From the NCBI RefSeq assembly GCF_051380735.1, contig NZ_JBNYXQ010000001.1, positions 682,001-746,000 of the forward strand: a stretch of DNA of 64,000 nt. The letters are read 5' to 3'. Below, one piece after another: positions 17,670-25,334 of the stretch; within the stretch, counting starts at the first letter, position 1, and each line of letters opens with the position of its first letter. Below the pieces are notes generated by a model. It was not told where the DNA came from. It was given only the letters and a program-made list of their open reading frames with translations, and ran no database searches. This DNA comes from Janthinobacterium sp051380735 (GTDB taxonomy: Bacteria > Pseudomonadota > Gammaproteobacteria > Burkholderiales > Burkholderiaceae_D). Both the position numbers and the translations under genes were made by a program.

Positions 17670-18592
17670 CGGCGCACCGCGCCAGCGCGGATGGGCCGGA
17701 CAGCGTCGTCGATGGCGTTGTGCGCTTTGCGCCGCTGCAGTCGCTGTGGCTGAGCGGCATGCTGGCCGGCGCGCTGATCGGTGGCGCCCTCACCTTCAGT
17801 TGGCCAGCGCTGCTGCTGTTCGTCGTGAGCACGGCAACCGTGCTGCTGTTCGGCCACTCGCTGGGCAGCCACCGCAAGCTGATCCATGACAGCTTTCAAT
17901 GTCCCTTGTGGCTGGAGCATGTACTGGTGTACCTGGGCGTGCTGGTGGGCCTGAGCGGCCCGCTGGGCCTGCTGCGCCAGCATGAGTTGCGCGACTATGC
18001 GCAGCGCCAGCCAGGCTGTCATCCCTATTTGCGCCATGGCGGCGGTTTCTGGCGCGATTGCTGGTGGCAATTGCACTGCCGCCTGGTCCTGGCGCACGCG
18101 CCGCAGATCGCCATCGAACCGCGCATCGCGCAAGACCGCTTCTACCGTTTCCTCGAGTCCAGTTTCATGGCGCAGCAAATACCGTGGGCTATCCTGTTTT
18201 ACCTGTGCGGTGGCTGGGGTTTCGTGTGGTGGGGCGTGTGTGCGCGGGTCAGCGCAGGCGTGCTGGGCCACTGGCTGATCGGTTACTTTGCCCACAACCA
18301 CGGCGCCATGCATTTCAAGGTAGCTGGCGCGGCAGTACAAGGCAGGAATATCCGTTTCACTTCCTTGCTGACGATGGGTGAATGCTGGCACAACAACCAC
18401 CACGCTTATCCAGGTTCGGCCAGGCTGGGCCTGTTTCCCGGCGAGTGGGACCCCGGCTGGTGGGCCTTGCTGCTGTTGCAGCGCATGGGCCTGGTATCAG
18501 GCTTGCGCCTGCCCGCAGACCTGCCCGCGCGGCCGCAATTGCAGCTGCTTGACAGCGCAGCGCCTCAGGCGTCGTCCCGGCCTTCCAGATAG
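17666..18592 (+). CDS. fatty acid desaturase (acyl-CoA desaturase-like)
   Basis: A 308-residue membrane di-iron desaturase. The three histidine clusters are GHSLGSHRKLIH (HxxxH/HxxxxH type), HNHGAMHF and WHNNHHAYPGSA. Hydrophobic stretches at about residues 30-60 and 165-215 flank them. The family introduces a cis double bond into acyl chains. Coupling to an ArsR-type repressor suggests regulated membrane-lipid modification. The 3' end overlaps the convergent carbonic anhydrase gene by 28 bases. Chain position specificity is not readable. Confidence 0.82.
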   Translation: MTAHRASADGPDSVVDGVVRFAPLQSLWLSGMLAGALIGGALTFSWPALLLFVVSTATVLLFGHSLGSHRKLIHDSFQCPLWLEHVLVYLGVLVGLSGPLGLLRQHELRDYAQRQPGCHPYLRHGGGFWRDCWWQLHCRLVLAHAPQIAIEPRIAQDRFYRFLESSFMAQQIPWAILFYLCGGWGFVWWGVCARVSAGVLGHWLIGYFAHNHGAMHFKVAGAAVQGRNIRFTSLLTMGECWHNNHHAYPGSARLGLFPGEWDPGWWALLLLQRMGLVSGLRLPADLPARPQLQLLDSAAPQASSRPSR

Positions 18593-19107
18593 TTATTCTT
18601 GACGCGCACATAGTGTTCGGCCGAGTAGCGCAGATAGGCAATCTCGGCCTCGGTCAACGCACGTACTTTGGCGGCCGGACGGCCCACGTACAGGTGGCCG
18701 CTTTCCAGCACCTTGCCTGGTGACACCAGGCTGCCGGCGCCCAGCATCACGTTTTTTTCCACCACCACGTCATCCATCACGATGCTGCCCATGCCGATCA
18801 GGCACTCGTCGCCAATGGTGCAGCCGTGCAGGATGACCGAGTGGCCGATGGTCACATATTTGCCGATGATCAAGGGCGAGCCGTCGGGCTTGGCGGCATT
18901 TTTATGCGACACATGACCCATGGAAAAATCCTGGATATTGCTGCCCTCGCCGATCACAATGCGGTTGACGTCGCCGCGCAGCACGCTGTTGCACCAGATC
19001 GAGCAGTCGTCGCCGATTTGCACGTCGCCGATCACCTGCGCCGTGTCGTGCAGGTAGACGCGGTCACCGACAACGGGATGCGTATTCAGATAGGAACTCA
19101 AAGGCAT
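18565..19107 (-). CDS. gamma-carbonic anhydrase family protein (left-handed beta-helix)
   Basis: A 180-residue hexapeptide-repeat protein of the YrdA/PaaY/gamma-CA group. Repeats run through most of the chain, for example VIGDVQIGDDCSIW, NIQDFSMGHVSH and IGHSVILHGCTIGDECLIGMGS. The three metal-ligand histidines of gamma-CAs are plausibly those in MGHVSH and IGHSVILHG. Enzyme activity in this family is often low or unproven, so 'carbonic anhydrase' is a family label. The 3' end overlaps the desaturase gene on the opposite strand. Confidence 0.85.
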   Translation of the reverse strand: MPLSSYLNTHPVVGDRVYLHDTAQVIGDVQIGDDCSIWCNSVLRGDVNRIVIGEGSNIQDFSMGHVSHKNAAKPDGSPLIIGKYVTIGHSVILHGCTIGDECLIGMGSIVMDDVVVEKNVMLGAGSLVSPGKVLESGHLYVGRPAAKVRALTEAEIAYLRYSAEHYVRVKNNYLEGRDDA

Positions 19108-19162
19108 GGTGGTCTCGCTTGATCACAAATGTAAATTGTATGCGGCGGCGAGAAAAAACGGG

Positions 19163-19193
19163 CAAAAAAAATCCGGCCGCAAACGGCCGGATT
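19163..19193 (-). terminator. intrinsic terminator of ompW
   Basis: A 10-bp perfect stem (19170-19179 with 19184-19193) with a four-base loop is followed, on the minus strand, by a run of eight T residues. It lies about 20 bases after the ompW stop. Confidence 0.9.
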
Positions 19194-19212
19194 GTGACGA
19201 TGACAGTAAAAC

Positions 19213-19830
19213 TCAGAAACGGTAGCCGACACCAACGCCGAACAGATACGGATCAACCTTGACTTTGCTCACTTTCGCGCCGCTGATGAACACGTCGCTC
19301 TGGATCTGCACTTTCTTGACGTCGAAGTTCAGCGACCAGTTTTTGTCGAGTTTGTAGTCGACGCCGGCTTGCACAGAGTAACCCCAGCTGTCGTGCTCCA
19401 GGCGGCCAGCGCCACCGAGCAGGTTTACGTCCGATATATTGGTGTAGTTCACACCGGCGCCCACATACGGGCTGAATTGTTTCTCGGGCATGAAGTGGTA
19501 TTGCAGCGACAGGGTAGGCGGCAAGTGTTTGAACGTACCGATCTTCGCGCCGTCGAGCTTGACGTCATGTTTTTGTGGGTAGGTCAGGATCAGTTCGGCT
19601 GCGATATTCGGGGTAAAGAAGTACGAGATATCGACTTCAGGGATCGTTTTGTCGCTGACATGCAGACGGTCGGATGCACCGACACCACCAACAGGAGCAG
19701 ATTTATTGGCCGTATCGATTTGCACCACACGGGCACGGACCAGCCAAGGGCTTTCCTGGGCCATTGCGTTGCCGGCGAATGCGCCGATGGCGGCCAATAC
19801 GATTGCTGCTTTTGCTGCGGACTTGTTCAT
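19213..19830 (-). CDS. ompW: OmpW-family outer membrane protein
   Basis: A 205-residue eight-stranded outer-membrane beta-barrel. A signal peptide (about residues 1-24, ending AMAQ) is followed by the family opening SPWLVRARV. DISYFFTPNIAAELILTYPQKHDV and LPPTLSLQYHF are also typical, and the chain ends in ...VGVGYRF with a terminal Phe for barrel assembly. OmpW forms a narrow hydrophobic channel. The start at 19830 is preceded by GAGGGAAA. A perfect FNR/ANR-type box lies 67-80 bases upstream, suggesting oxygen-responsive control; E. coli ompW is known to respond to FNR. Confidence 0.92.
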   Translation of the reverse strand: MNKSAAKAAIVLAAIGAFAGNAMAQESPWLVRARVVQIDTANKSAPVGGVGASDRLHVSDKTIPEVDISYFFTPNIAAELILTYPQKHDVKLDGAKIGTFKHLPPTLSLQYHFMPEKQFSPYVGAGVNYTNISDVNLLGGAGRLEHDSWGYSVQAGVDYKLDKNWSLNFDVKKVQIQSDVFISGAKVSKVKVDPYLFGVGVGYRF

Positions 19831-19896
19831 TCTGTTTCCCTCTTTTTTGTCGTTAAGTAACGCAGCGAAGTCTAAGAGTGCGGTGCAGCAAAAACT

Positions 19897-19910
19897 TTGA
19901 TCCACATCAA
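19897..19910. promoter_or_regulatory. FNR/ANR box upstream of ompW
   Basis: TTGAT-CCAC-ATCAA is an exact match to the FNR/ANR/DNR consensus TTGAT(N4)ATCAA. It is 67 bases upstream of the ompW start, a distance that fits a class-II activated promoter near -41. Confidence 0.75.
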
Positions 19911-20010
19911 ATAGTGCCGGAAGGCATAAGTTGACCCCATTTTTTCCTTGCACAGGTCAAAAAAATGATGCGCCGCAAGGTAATTTCAAACTGGTTCATG
20001 AACAGATCGT

Positions 20011-20030
20011 AATAGTAATGATTATCATTT
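20011..20030. promoter_or_regulatory. Fur box in the fur promoter
   Basis: AATGATTATCATT at 20017-20029 is the core of a Fur box (consensus GATAATGATAATCATTATC). It lies just upstream of a TATAAT at 20035-20040, so Fur binding would block the promoter of fur itself. Confidence 0.65.
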
Positions 20031-20034
20031 GCGA

Positions 20035-20040
20035 TATAAT
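20035..20040 (+). promoter_or_regulatory. -10 box of fur
   Basis: Consensus TATAAT 37 bases before the fur ATG at 20078, overlapped upstream by the Fur box. Confidence 0.5.
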
Positions 20041-20077
20041 ATGGGCTGACCTGGTGTTTATATAAGGGATGGGAGAC

Positions 20078-20515
20078 ATGGATATATTGAGGGAACTGCG
20101 TGAATCGGGGCTGAAAATCACCATACCGCGCCTGCGGATTCTGCAGCTGTTTCAAGAAGGAAATACCAAGCACCTGAGTGCAGACGATGTCTACAAACTT
20201 TTGCTGGCTGAAAAGATCGACGTGGGCCTGGCCACCATCTACCGTGTGCTGATGCAGTTTGCCGAGGCCGGCATCCTGTTCCGTCGCCATTTCGAATCGG
20301 GCCATGCCGTGTTCGAACTGAACGAAGGCCAGCACCACGACCACCTGGTGTGCACCGGCTGCGGCAAGGTCGATGAATTCGTCGACGAAGGCATCGAGTT
20401 GCGCCAGCACGAAATTGCCACCGAGCGCGGCTTCGTGCTGCATGAGCACGCCTTGTCGCTGTACGGCACCTGCGCCGACTGCACGGCAAAAAAAGTTCCT
20501 CCACGCAAGCCTTGA
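20078..20515 (+). CDS. fur: ferric uptake regulator Fur
   Basis: A 145-residue Fur repressor of near-standard length. The winged-helix domain (about 1-80) contains KITIPRLRILQLFQ and the recognition segment DVGLATIYRVLMQF. The dimerisation domain carries the metal motif HHDHLVCTGCGKVDEF, the later HEIATERGF and the second Cys pair CADC. ATG 20078 was preferred over ATG 20069 because GGGAG sits six bases before it. It would repress iron uptake genes when iron is sufficient; the TonB receptor at 46-48 kb, with its own Fur box, is a likely target in this window. Confidence 0.93.
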   Translation: MDILRELRESGLKITIPRLRILQLFQEGNTKHLSADDVYKLLLAEKIDVGLATIYRVLMQFAEAGILFRRHFESGHAVFELNEGQHHDHLVCTGCGKVDEFVDEGIELRQHEIATERGFVLHEHALSLYGTCADCTAKKVPPRKP

Positions 20516-20641
20516 CACCCGCCGGCCAGCACGCTGGCCCAAAAGCTTGCCATACAGCTATTTTAAATACGCGTTTGGCAAGTCGGTAATCAAGCTGTCA
20601 TATTCTGCGACTACCATATCGAGATTGCCTTTTTTGCCAGC

Positions 20642-20664
20642 CCCCTTGCGGTACTGGCAAGGGG
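20642..20664 (+). other. 8-bp GC-rich hairpin in the leader of the sia-like operon
   Basis: CCCCTTGC (20642-20649) pairs perfectly with GCAAGGGG (20657-20664) around a seven-base loop, ending 16 bases before the AAGG ribosome-binding site of the phosphatase gene. No T-run follows, so it is not a terminator. Most of the 178-base gap holds nothing else recognisable, apart from CTTGCCA/TGGCAAG arms at 20546 and 20576. Confidence 0.4.
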
Positions 20665-20693
20665 CGCCGATCGTTATGTAAAGGTAGCCGCCC

Positions 20694-21929
20694 GTGGAGT
20701 TCAACGCCTCTCGATTGCATCTTCCCCGTCATCGTTCTTCGGTTGCGGCCGACCTGTGCATCGCCACCGAGTCGGTGCAGGCTGACGCCAATAACTTCGC
20801 CGTGCTCGAACTGTTCACCGAGCGGCGCGACATGATGAGCCTGCCCGTCACGGAACAGGACCGCCCGATCGGCCTGATCAGCCGCAACATCTTCATGTCG
20901 CAGATGTCCAAGCCCTTTTATCACGAGGTGTATGGCAAGAAAAGCTGCATCGCCTTCATGGACAAGGAGCCGCTGATCGTCGATGCCGCCATGAGCATCG
21001 AAGATCTTACTTTCCGCGCCGTCGAGGCGGGCGAAAAGGCGCTGGCCGACGGCTTCATCATCACCGAAGACGGCGTACTGGCCGGCGTCGGCTTCGGCCT
21101 GCAACTGATGAACGTGGTGGCCACCTTGCAGGCCGAAAAAAACCGCCAGATCATGCACAGCATCGATTACGCCAGCGTGATCCAGCGGGCACTGCTGCGC
21201 TCGTCGTCGGCCGAACTGCGTGCGGCGCTGCCCGACGCGCACCTGGAATGGCAGCCGCGCGACGTCGTCGGCGGCGACTTTTACCTGTTTGAACGCCATG
21301 CTGGCGGCTGGTTCGCGGCGCTGGCCGACTGTACCGGCCACGGCGTGCCGGGCGCTTTCATGACCCTGATCGCCTCCTCGTCCCTGAGCCAGGCGCTGCG
21401 CGACCTCGGCCCCCATGATCCGGCCGCCCTGATCGGCGCCGTCAGCCGCGCCATCAAGACCTTGCTGGGCCAGGACCACGCCACGCCCGATGGCAGCCAC
21501 GGCGCTGGTTCCAACGACGGCATGGATTGCGCCTTTTTATGCTACGACGCGGACAGGCGCCAGCTGCATTTCGCCGGCGCCAAACAGTCGCTGCACCTGG
21601 TGGCACCGGGCCAGGACGAGGTGCAATGCGTGGACGGCGCGCGCATGGGTGTCGGCTATGTCGATACGCCGGCCGGCCACGCCTGGCATAACCACGTGCT
21701 CGAGGTGGCGCCGGGCAGCCTGCTGTTCCTCACCACCGACGGCCTGCTCGACCAGATCGGCGGCGCCCGCGACATCGCCTACGGCAAGCGGCGCATGCGC
21801 GAGCAACTGCTGGCGCGCCGCGCGGCACCGGCCAGCGAGGTGGCGGCAGCCCTGCTGCACGACTTTGGCGCGTGGCAAGGCACGCAGCCGCGCCGCGACG
21901 ACCTGACCTTTTTCTGTTTCCGCCTGTAG
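20694..21929 (+). CDS. SpoIIE/PP2C-type phosphatase with N-terminal CBS-like domain (SiaA-like role)
   Basis: A 411-residue soluble PP2C phosphatase. Residues about 20-150 resemble the CBS-like sensor found on many GGDEF/EAL proteins (PIGLISRNIFMSQMSKPF, VYGKKSCIAFMDKEPLIVDA). The phosphatase domain (about 170-411) shows the metal-binding DVVGGDFY, ADCTGHGVPGAFMT, DGMDCAF and TTDGLLDQIGG. It starts at a GTG with AAGG nine bases upstream. Next come SiaB-, SiaC- and SiaD-type genes. It thus takes the place of Pseudomonas SiaA, which dephosphorylates SiaC, but lacks SiaA's membrane/HAMP region and would sense a cytoplasmic signal. Confidence 0.85.
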   Translation: MEFNASRLHLPRHRSSVAADLCIATESVQADANNFAVLELFTERRDMMSLPVTEQDRPIGLISRNIFMSQMSKPFYHEVYGKKSCIAFMDKEPLIVDAAMSIEDLTFRAVEAGEKALADGFIITEDGVLAGVGFGLQLMNVVATLQAEKNRQIMHSIDYASVIQRALLRSSSAELRAALPDAHLEWQPRDVVGGDFYLFERHAGGWFAALADCTGHGVPGAFMTLIASSSLSQALRDLGPHDPAALIGAVSRAIKTLLGQDHATPDGSHGAGSNDGMDCAFLCYDADRRQLHFAGAKQSLHLVAPGQDEVQCVDGARMGVGYVDTPAGHAWHNHVLEVAPGSLLFLTTDGLLDQIGGARDIAYGKRRMREQLLARRAAPASEVAAALLHDFGAWQGTQPRRDDLTFFCFRL

Positions 21930-21969
21930 GCGAACGTTTTTCAACGCATCGACAACCAGGAGCACTGAC

Positions 21970-22527
21970 GTGCTGTATCAAGAATTCAACGAGTTTTGGG
22001 ATGTGGCGCGCAAGCGCAATATCATCTTTTTCTACACGGGCTACTTTTCGCAGCACGTTGTCAGCGCCATTTCCGAAACCATCAAGGCGCGGCTGGACAC
22101 GGCCGGTGCCGCTGGCCCGACGCGCCGGCGCATCTTTTCCTCGTTTATCGAAATGTCGCAGAACGTGATGCATTATTCGTCCGACAGCCTGACGCCGAAC
22201 GCCCAGCTCGACTTGCAGATGCGGCGCGGCTCGTTCTGCATCGGCACGCGCGGCGACAGCTTTTTCCTGTTGTGCGCCAATCCTGTGTCGACCGAGAACG
22301 TGGCGCAGATACGCAGCCGGCTCGAACCGCTGCACACCATGACGATGGAAGAAATCCGCCTGGCTTACAAGAAGGCACTGCGCGAGGAAGCACCGTCCGA
22401 CAGCAAGGGCGCGGGCCTGGGTTTCCTGACCCTGGCGCGCGACGCCAGCGAGCCGCTGGAATTCGAATTCGCCCAGGACCCGCAGGAGCCGCACAGCACC
22501 ATCTTCTGCATCAAAGCCATTATCTGA
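21970..22527 (+). CDS. siaB: SiaB-family protein kinase
   Basis: A 185-residue GHKL-like kinase of the SiaB family. Its features are MLYQEFNEFWDVARKRNIIFFYTG at the N-terminus, SSFIEMSQNVMHYS (the N-box position) and SKGAGLGFLTLAR (the G-box position). In Pseudomonas, SiaB phosphorylates SiaC and is opposed by SiaA. It starts at a GTG, eight bases after an AGGAG ribosome-binding site, and follows the phosphatase gene by 40 bases. The role is inferred from family and gene order. Confidence 0.85.
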   Translation: MLYQEFNEFWDVARKRNIIFFYTGYFSQHVVSAISETIKARLDTAGAAGPTRRRIFSSFIEMSQNVMHYSSDSLTPNAQLDLQMRRGSFCIGTRGDSFFLLCANPVSTENVAQIRSRLEPLHTMTMEEIRLAYKKALREEAPSDSKGAGLGFLTLARDASEPLEFEFAQDPQEPHSTIFCIKAII

Positions 22528-22549
22528 AAGAGCCGACCCAGGAAAGCAT

Positions 22550-22954
22550 ATGCAATCACCGTCCCCTTTGCCACCGTTGTTCCTCGCCGCGACACCGAGT
22601 TCGCCCGAAATCGATTTCCGCTTCGAACAGCACACCCTGTCGATCAAGGGTGAATCGTATCCTGAAAATGCGGCCGCCTTTTACGGCCCGCTGAACGCCG
22701 CCGTGCGCAACTATTGCGAGACCTGCCATGACGCGCAGATCACCGTGCATGTATCGCTGGCCTACTTCAACAGCTCCAGCACCAAGATGCTGTTCACCCT
22801 GTTCGACATCCTGAACCAGGCGGCCATCGACGGCAACCGCGTGCGCCTGAATTGGTACCACGACGAAGACGACGACACCATCCTGGAATTCGGCCAGGAG
22901 CTGCAACAGGACTTTACGGCGCTGGACTTCCACGACCACGCCGTGGGCGGCTAG
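22550..22954 (+). CDS. siaC: SiaC-family protein (DUF1987), regulator of the diguanylate cyclase
   Basis: A 134-residue DUF1987/SiaC protein with an anti-anti-sigma-like (STAS-like) fold. The family core SPEIDFRFEQHTLSIKGESYPEN at about residues 18-40 is clear. The phospho-site loop is YFNSSSTKML, where Ser75 aligns with the threonine phosphorylated in Pseudomonas SiaC as I recall it. Unphosphorylated SiaC binds and activates the diguanylate cyclase SiaD. GGAAAG precedes ATG 22550. It is followed within 14 bases by the cyclase gene. Confidence 0.88.
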   Translation: MQSPSPLPPLFLAATPSSPEIDFRFEQHTLSIKGESYPENAAAFYGPLNAAVRNYCETCHDAQITVHVSLAYFNSSSTKMLFTLFDILNQAAIDGNRVRLNWYHDEDDDTILEFGQELQQDFTALDFHDHAVGG

Positions 22955-22968
22955 CAGTGGGCGCGCAG

Positions 22969-23703
22969 ATGTCTGCCTCCAGCCTGGAACCCGACCTGTT
23001 TACCGAGGAGGCGGCGGCGCTGGCGGCCGCGCGCCAGTTGCACGCCGACGATAACGCCAGCGGCAATGAACAGCGCCGCATGCTCGGTGAGCTGATCGTC
23101 CACTATGAACGCCTGATGCGCGAGACGCGCCGTCTGATCCGCCGCAGCGACCGCGCCGAACGCGACATGCATGTGCTCAACCGCGAACTGCAGGCGCTGG
23201 CCGGCCAGCTGGAATACCGCGCCACCCACGATCCGCTGACGGGCGCGCTCAACCGCGGCGCCGTGATCGAACAGGCGTCACTCTGCCTGGCGCAAGGCGA
23301 CATGGCGCTGATCGTGCTCGACATCGACCTGTTCAAGCAAGTCAACGACGACTTCGGCCACCCCGCCGGCGATGGCGTGATCCGTGCCGTGGTCGACGCC
23401 CTGCAGGACCTGCTGGGACAGCACACGCCGATCGGCAGGGTCGGCGGCGAAGAATTCTCGGTGGTCTGGCCCACCTCCTCACCCGAGGAAGCGCAGCAGG
23501 TGGCGCAACGCATTTGTGACGCCATCGCCGCACGCCAGCAGCCGGCGCCGATCACGCGGCCGGTCACCGTCAGCGTGGGTGTCAGCTGGAACCGCGTCGG
23601 CACCGCCTTTGAACACGCCTACAGCCATGCCGACCAGGCCCTGTACCAGGCCAAGCGCGACGGGCGCAATTGCGTGCGCGTGTGGCGGGACTGCCTGCCT
23701 TAA
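22969..23703 (+). CDS. siaD: diguanylate cyclase, SiaD type
   Basis: A 244-residue GGDEF protein that makes c-di-GMP from GTP. Residues about 35-85 form a charged helix likely to be a coiled coil, the SiaC-binding region in the known system. The GGDEF domain (about 85-240) has THDPLTGALNR, the metal-binding DIDLFKQVNDDFGH and the active-site GGEEF. No RxxD inhibitory site is visible five residues before GGEEF, so product inhibition at an I-site is not expected. ATG 22969 is used; a GTG at 22957 is an in-frame alternative. Last gene of the four-gene module. Confidence 0.87.
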   Translation: MSASSLEPDLFTEEAAALAAARQLHADDNASGNEQRRMLGELIVHYERLMRETRRLIRRSDRAERDMHVLNRELQALAGQLEYRATHDPLTGALNRGAVIEQASLCLAQGDMALIVLDIDLFKQVNDDFGHPAGDGVIRAVVDALQDLLGQHTPIGRVGGEEFSVVWPTSSPEEAQQVAQRICDAIAARQQPAPITRPVTVSVGVSWNRVGTAFEHAYSHADQALYQAKRDGRNCVRVWRDCLP

Positions 23704-23705
23704 GC

Positions 23706-24422
23706 TTATTTAAGCAAATCGTGGCGCGCCATGGCACCGTCGCGGCGCATGGCCGTCACGGCGCGCTGCATCGCCATATATTGCGCTTCCGGCAGTTGCT
23801 TGTTACAGGCGAGATAAGTCTGCACGCGGTTGAAGGTCAACAGCGGCACCACCATCGCGTCCCATTCCTTGCCGGCGAACGGCCGGCTGCCGACCGCCAT
23901 GCCGACCGCCCACAGGTCGATGCGACCCAGCAGCAGCTTTTGCGGATTGAGCCATTCCTGTGTGACGGGCGCCACTTGCATGCCGTGCGCGCGCAAGTAT
24001 TCATCGCGCGCATCACCGAGCACGGTGCCGATCACAAGGCCACGCGCATCGTCCAGGCTGCGCAAGGTAAAGTGACGGCTGGCCAGGCCATACAGCACCC
24101 ATTCGGCCTCGTTCAAAGGACCGACCCAGCGAAACAGCGCTTCGCGCCCGGGCGTGCGGGCAGTGGAATAGACACAGGTGTCGGCCTCGCGCAGGGCTTG
24201 TGCATACGCGCGCTTCCAGGGCAGCAGTTCAATACTGTAGGCGATGCCGGCGCGCGCCAGCAGCTCACGCACCTTGGCCGTTTCGCGGCCAACGACGACA
24301 TTGTTCTCCATCATGCTCGATGGCGGCAGGACTTCGCTGACCATGCGCAGCGTCTGCGCCACTGCCATGCCGGGCGCCATCAGCACCGCGGCCAGTATCC
24401 ATGCGATAAGTCGTTGCTTCAT
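23706..24422 (-). CDS. periplasmic substrate-binding-like protein (SBP_bac_3)
   Basis: A 238-residue secreted protein. A signal peptide (about residues 1-23, ending AVAQ) is followed by a type-II solute-binding fold similar to the polar amino acid family (TLRMVSEVLPPSSMMEN at the start of lobe 1, IELLPWKRAYAQALREADT). No transporter genes adjoin it. It belongs to the large set of stand-alone SBP_bac_3 proteins in betaproteobacteria whose ligands are mostly unknown. It is 52 bases downstream of the DeoR-type repressor on the same strand and may be co-transcribed. GGAAGG precedes its ATG. Confidence 0.75.
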   Translation of the reverse strand: MKQRLIAWILAAVLMAPGMAVAQTLRMVSEVLPPSSMMENNVVVGRETAKVRELLARAGIAYSIELLPWKRAYAQALREADTCVYSTARTPGREALFRWVGPLNEAEWVLYGLASRHFTLRSLDDARGLVIGTVLGDARDEYLRAHGMQVAPVTQEWLNPQKLLLGRIDLWAVGMAVGSRPFAGKEWDAMVVPLLTFNRVQTYLACNKQLPEAQYMAMQRAVTAMRRDGAMARHDLLK

Positions 24423-24474
24423 GCTTGCCTTCCTGCCGCAGACCATGCAGATTGACGCCAAGATAGCCCTGTAC

Positions 24475-25257
24475 TCAGGCGGCCGCAATCTCCAGCGGCC
24501 AGCCCTGGAACTGCTCGCGCAGGGCAGGCTCTGGCTCGCCACCGACGACGATGGTCGAAAACACGTCGAGCGGACTGAAAAACGCCGTACGCACACGCCC
24601 CAGTTTGCTTTCGTCCACCACCAGTATGCGCTCGCTGGCGCTGCGGATGGCGGCTTGCTTGACAGCCACTTCGTGAAAATGGGAACAACTGACGCCACGC
24701 ACCGGATCGGCGCCACCGGCAGAGATAAAGGCCTTGTTGACGCCCAGGCGACCCAGGTATTGCACCGCTTCTTCCGAATAAAAGGTTTCCGACGAGGCCT
24801 GGAACAGGCCACCGAGCAAAATCAGCTGCGTGTTCTTGCGCTTGCTGAGGATATTGGCAATGTTCATGGAGTAACAAACCACGGTCAAGGCTATGTCGTC
24901 GGGCAAGACCGAGGCAAACTGCATCATGGTGGTGCCGCAGTCGATAAACAGCATGTCGCCGTCCTTGACCAGGCTGGCGGCACGCTGGCAGGCCAGGCGT
25001 TTTCGCACCGTATGCTGGTCGAGCTCTTCGGCCAGCACATATTTTTCTGCGGCAATTGGAAATGTGGCTTCCAGAACATAACCACCGAGACAGGACAGCG
25101 TGCTGTCGCCGCCGGCCAGGTCGCGGCGTATCGTCATCTCCGTCACGCCGAGCAATTCGGCAACACGGCTCAATAGTGCAGGGCCCGAGCTTTTGACAAG
25201 GGCCTGCATCCGTTCCAGCCGCAGTTGGCGCGCCTTGGCGCCCGCAGTTTGTCGCAT
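24475..25257 (-). CDS. deoR: DeoR-family transcriptional repressor
   Basis: A 260-residue DeoR/GlpR-type repressor. The N-terminal helix-turn-helix reads VAELLGVTEMTIRRDLAGGDSTLSCLGGYVLE (about residues 32-63). The C-terminal sugar-phosphate-sensing domain has LFIDCGTTMMQF and VCYSMNIANIL. It ends with the family's LVVDESKLGRV. The matches to E. coli DeoR (TEMTIRRDL, LGGYVLE, DCGTT, VCYS) are closer than to GlpR or other members as I recall those sequences. It is divergent from deoC, with a DeoR-like operator between them. Effector predicted as deoxyribose-5-phosphate. Confidence 0.85.
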   Translation of the reverse strand: MRQTAGAKARQLRLERMQALVKSSGPALLSRVAELLGVTEMTIRRDLAGGDSTLSCLGGYVLEATFPIAAEKYVLAEELDQHTVRKRLACQRAASLVKDGDMLFIDCGTTMMQFASVLPDDIALTVVCYSMNIANILSKRKNTQLILLGGLFQASSETFYSEEAVQYLGRLGVNKAFISAGGADPVRGVSCSHFHEVAVKQAAIRSASERILVVDESKLGRVRTAFFSPLDVFSTIVVGGEPEPALREQFQGWPLEIAAA

Positions 25258-25334
25258 GGTAATACTTTCGCTCTTGATAACGTGTAAGTGAGGATTGTAG
25301 CAGCAACTAATCTCGATGTTATTAGAAAAAAGTG

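Noticed and set aside
23704..23720. Possible terminator between siaD and the convergent binding-protein gene
   Set aside because: Only a four-base-pair stem with A/T loop and no T-run.
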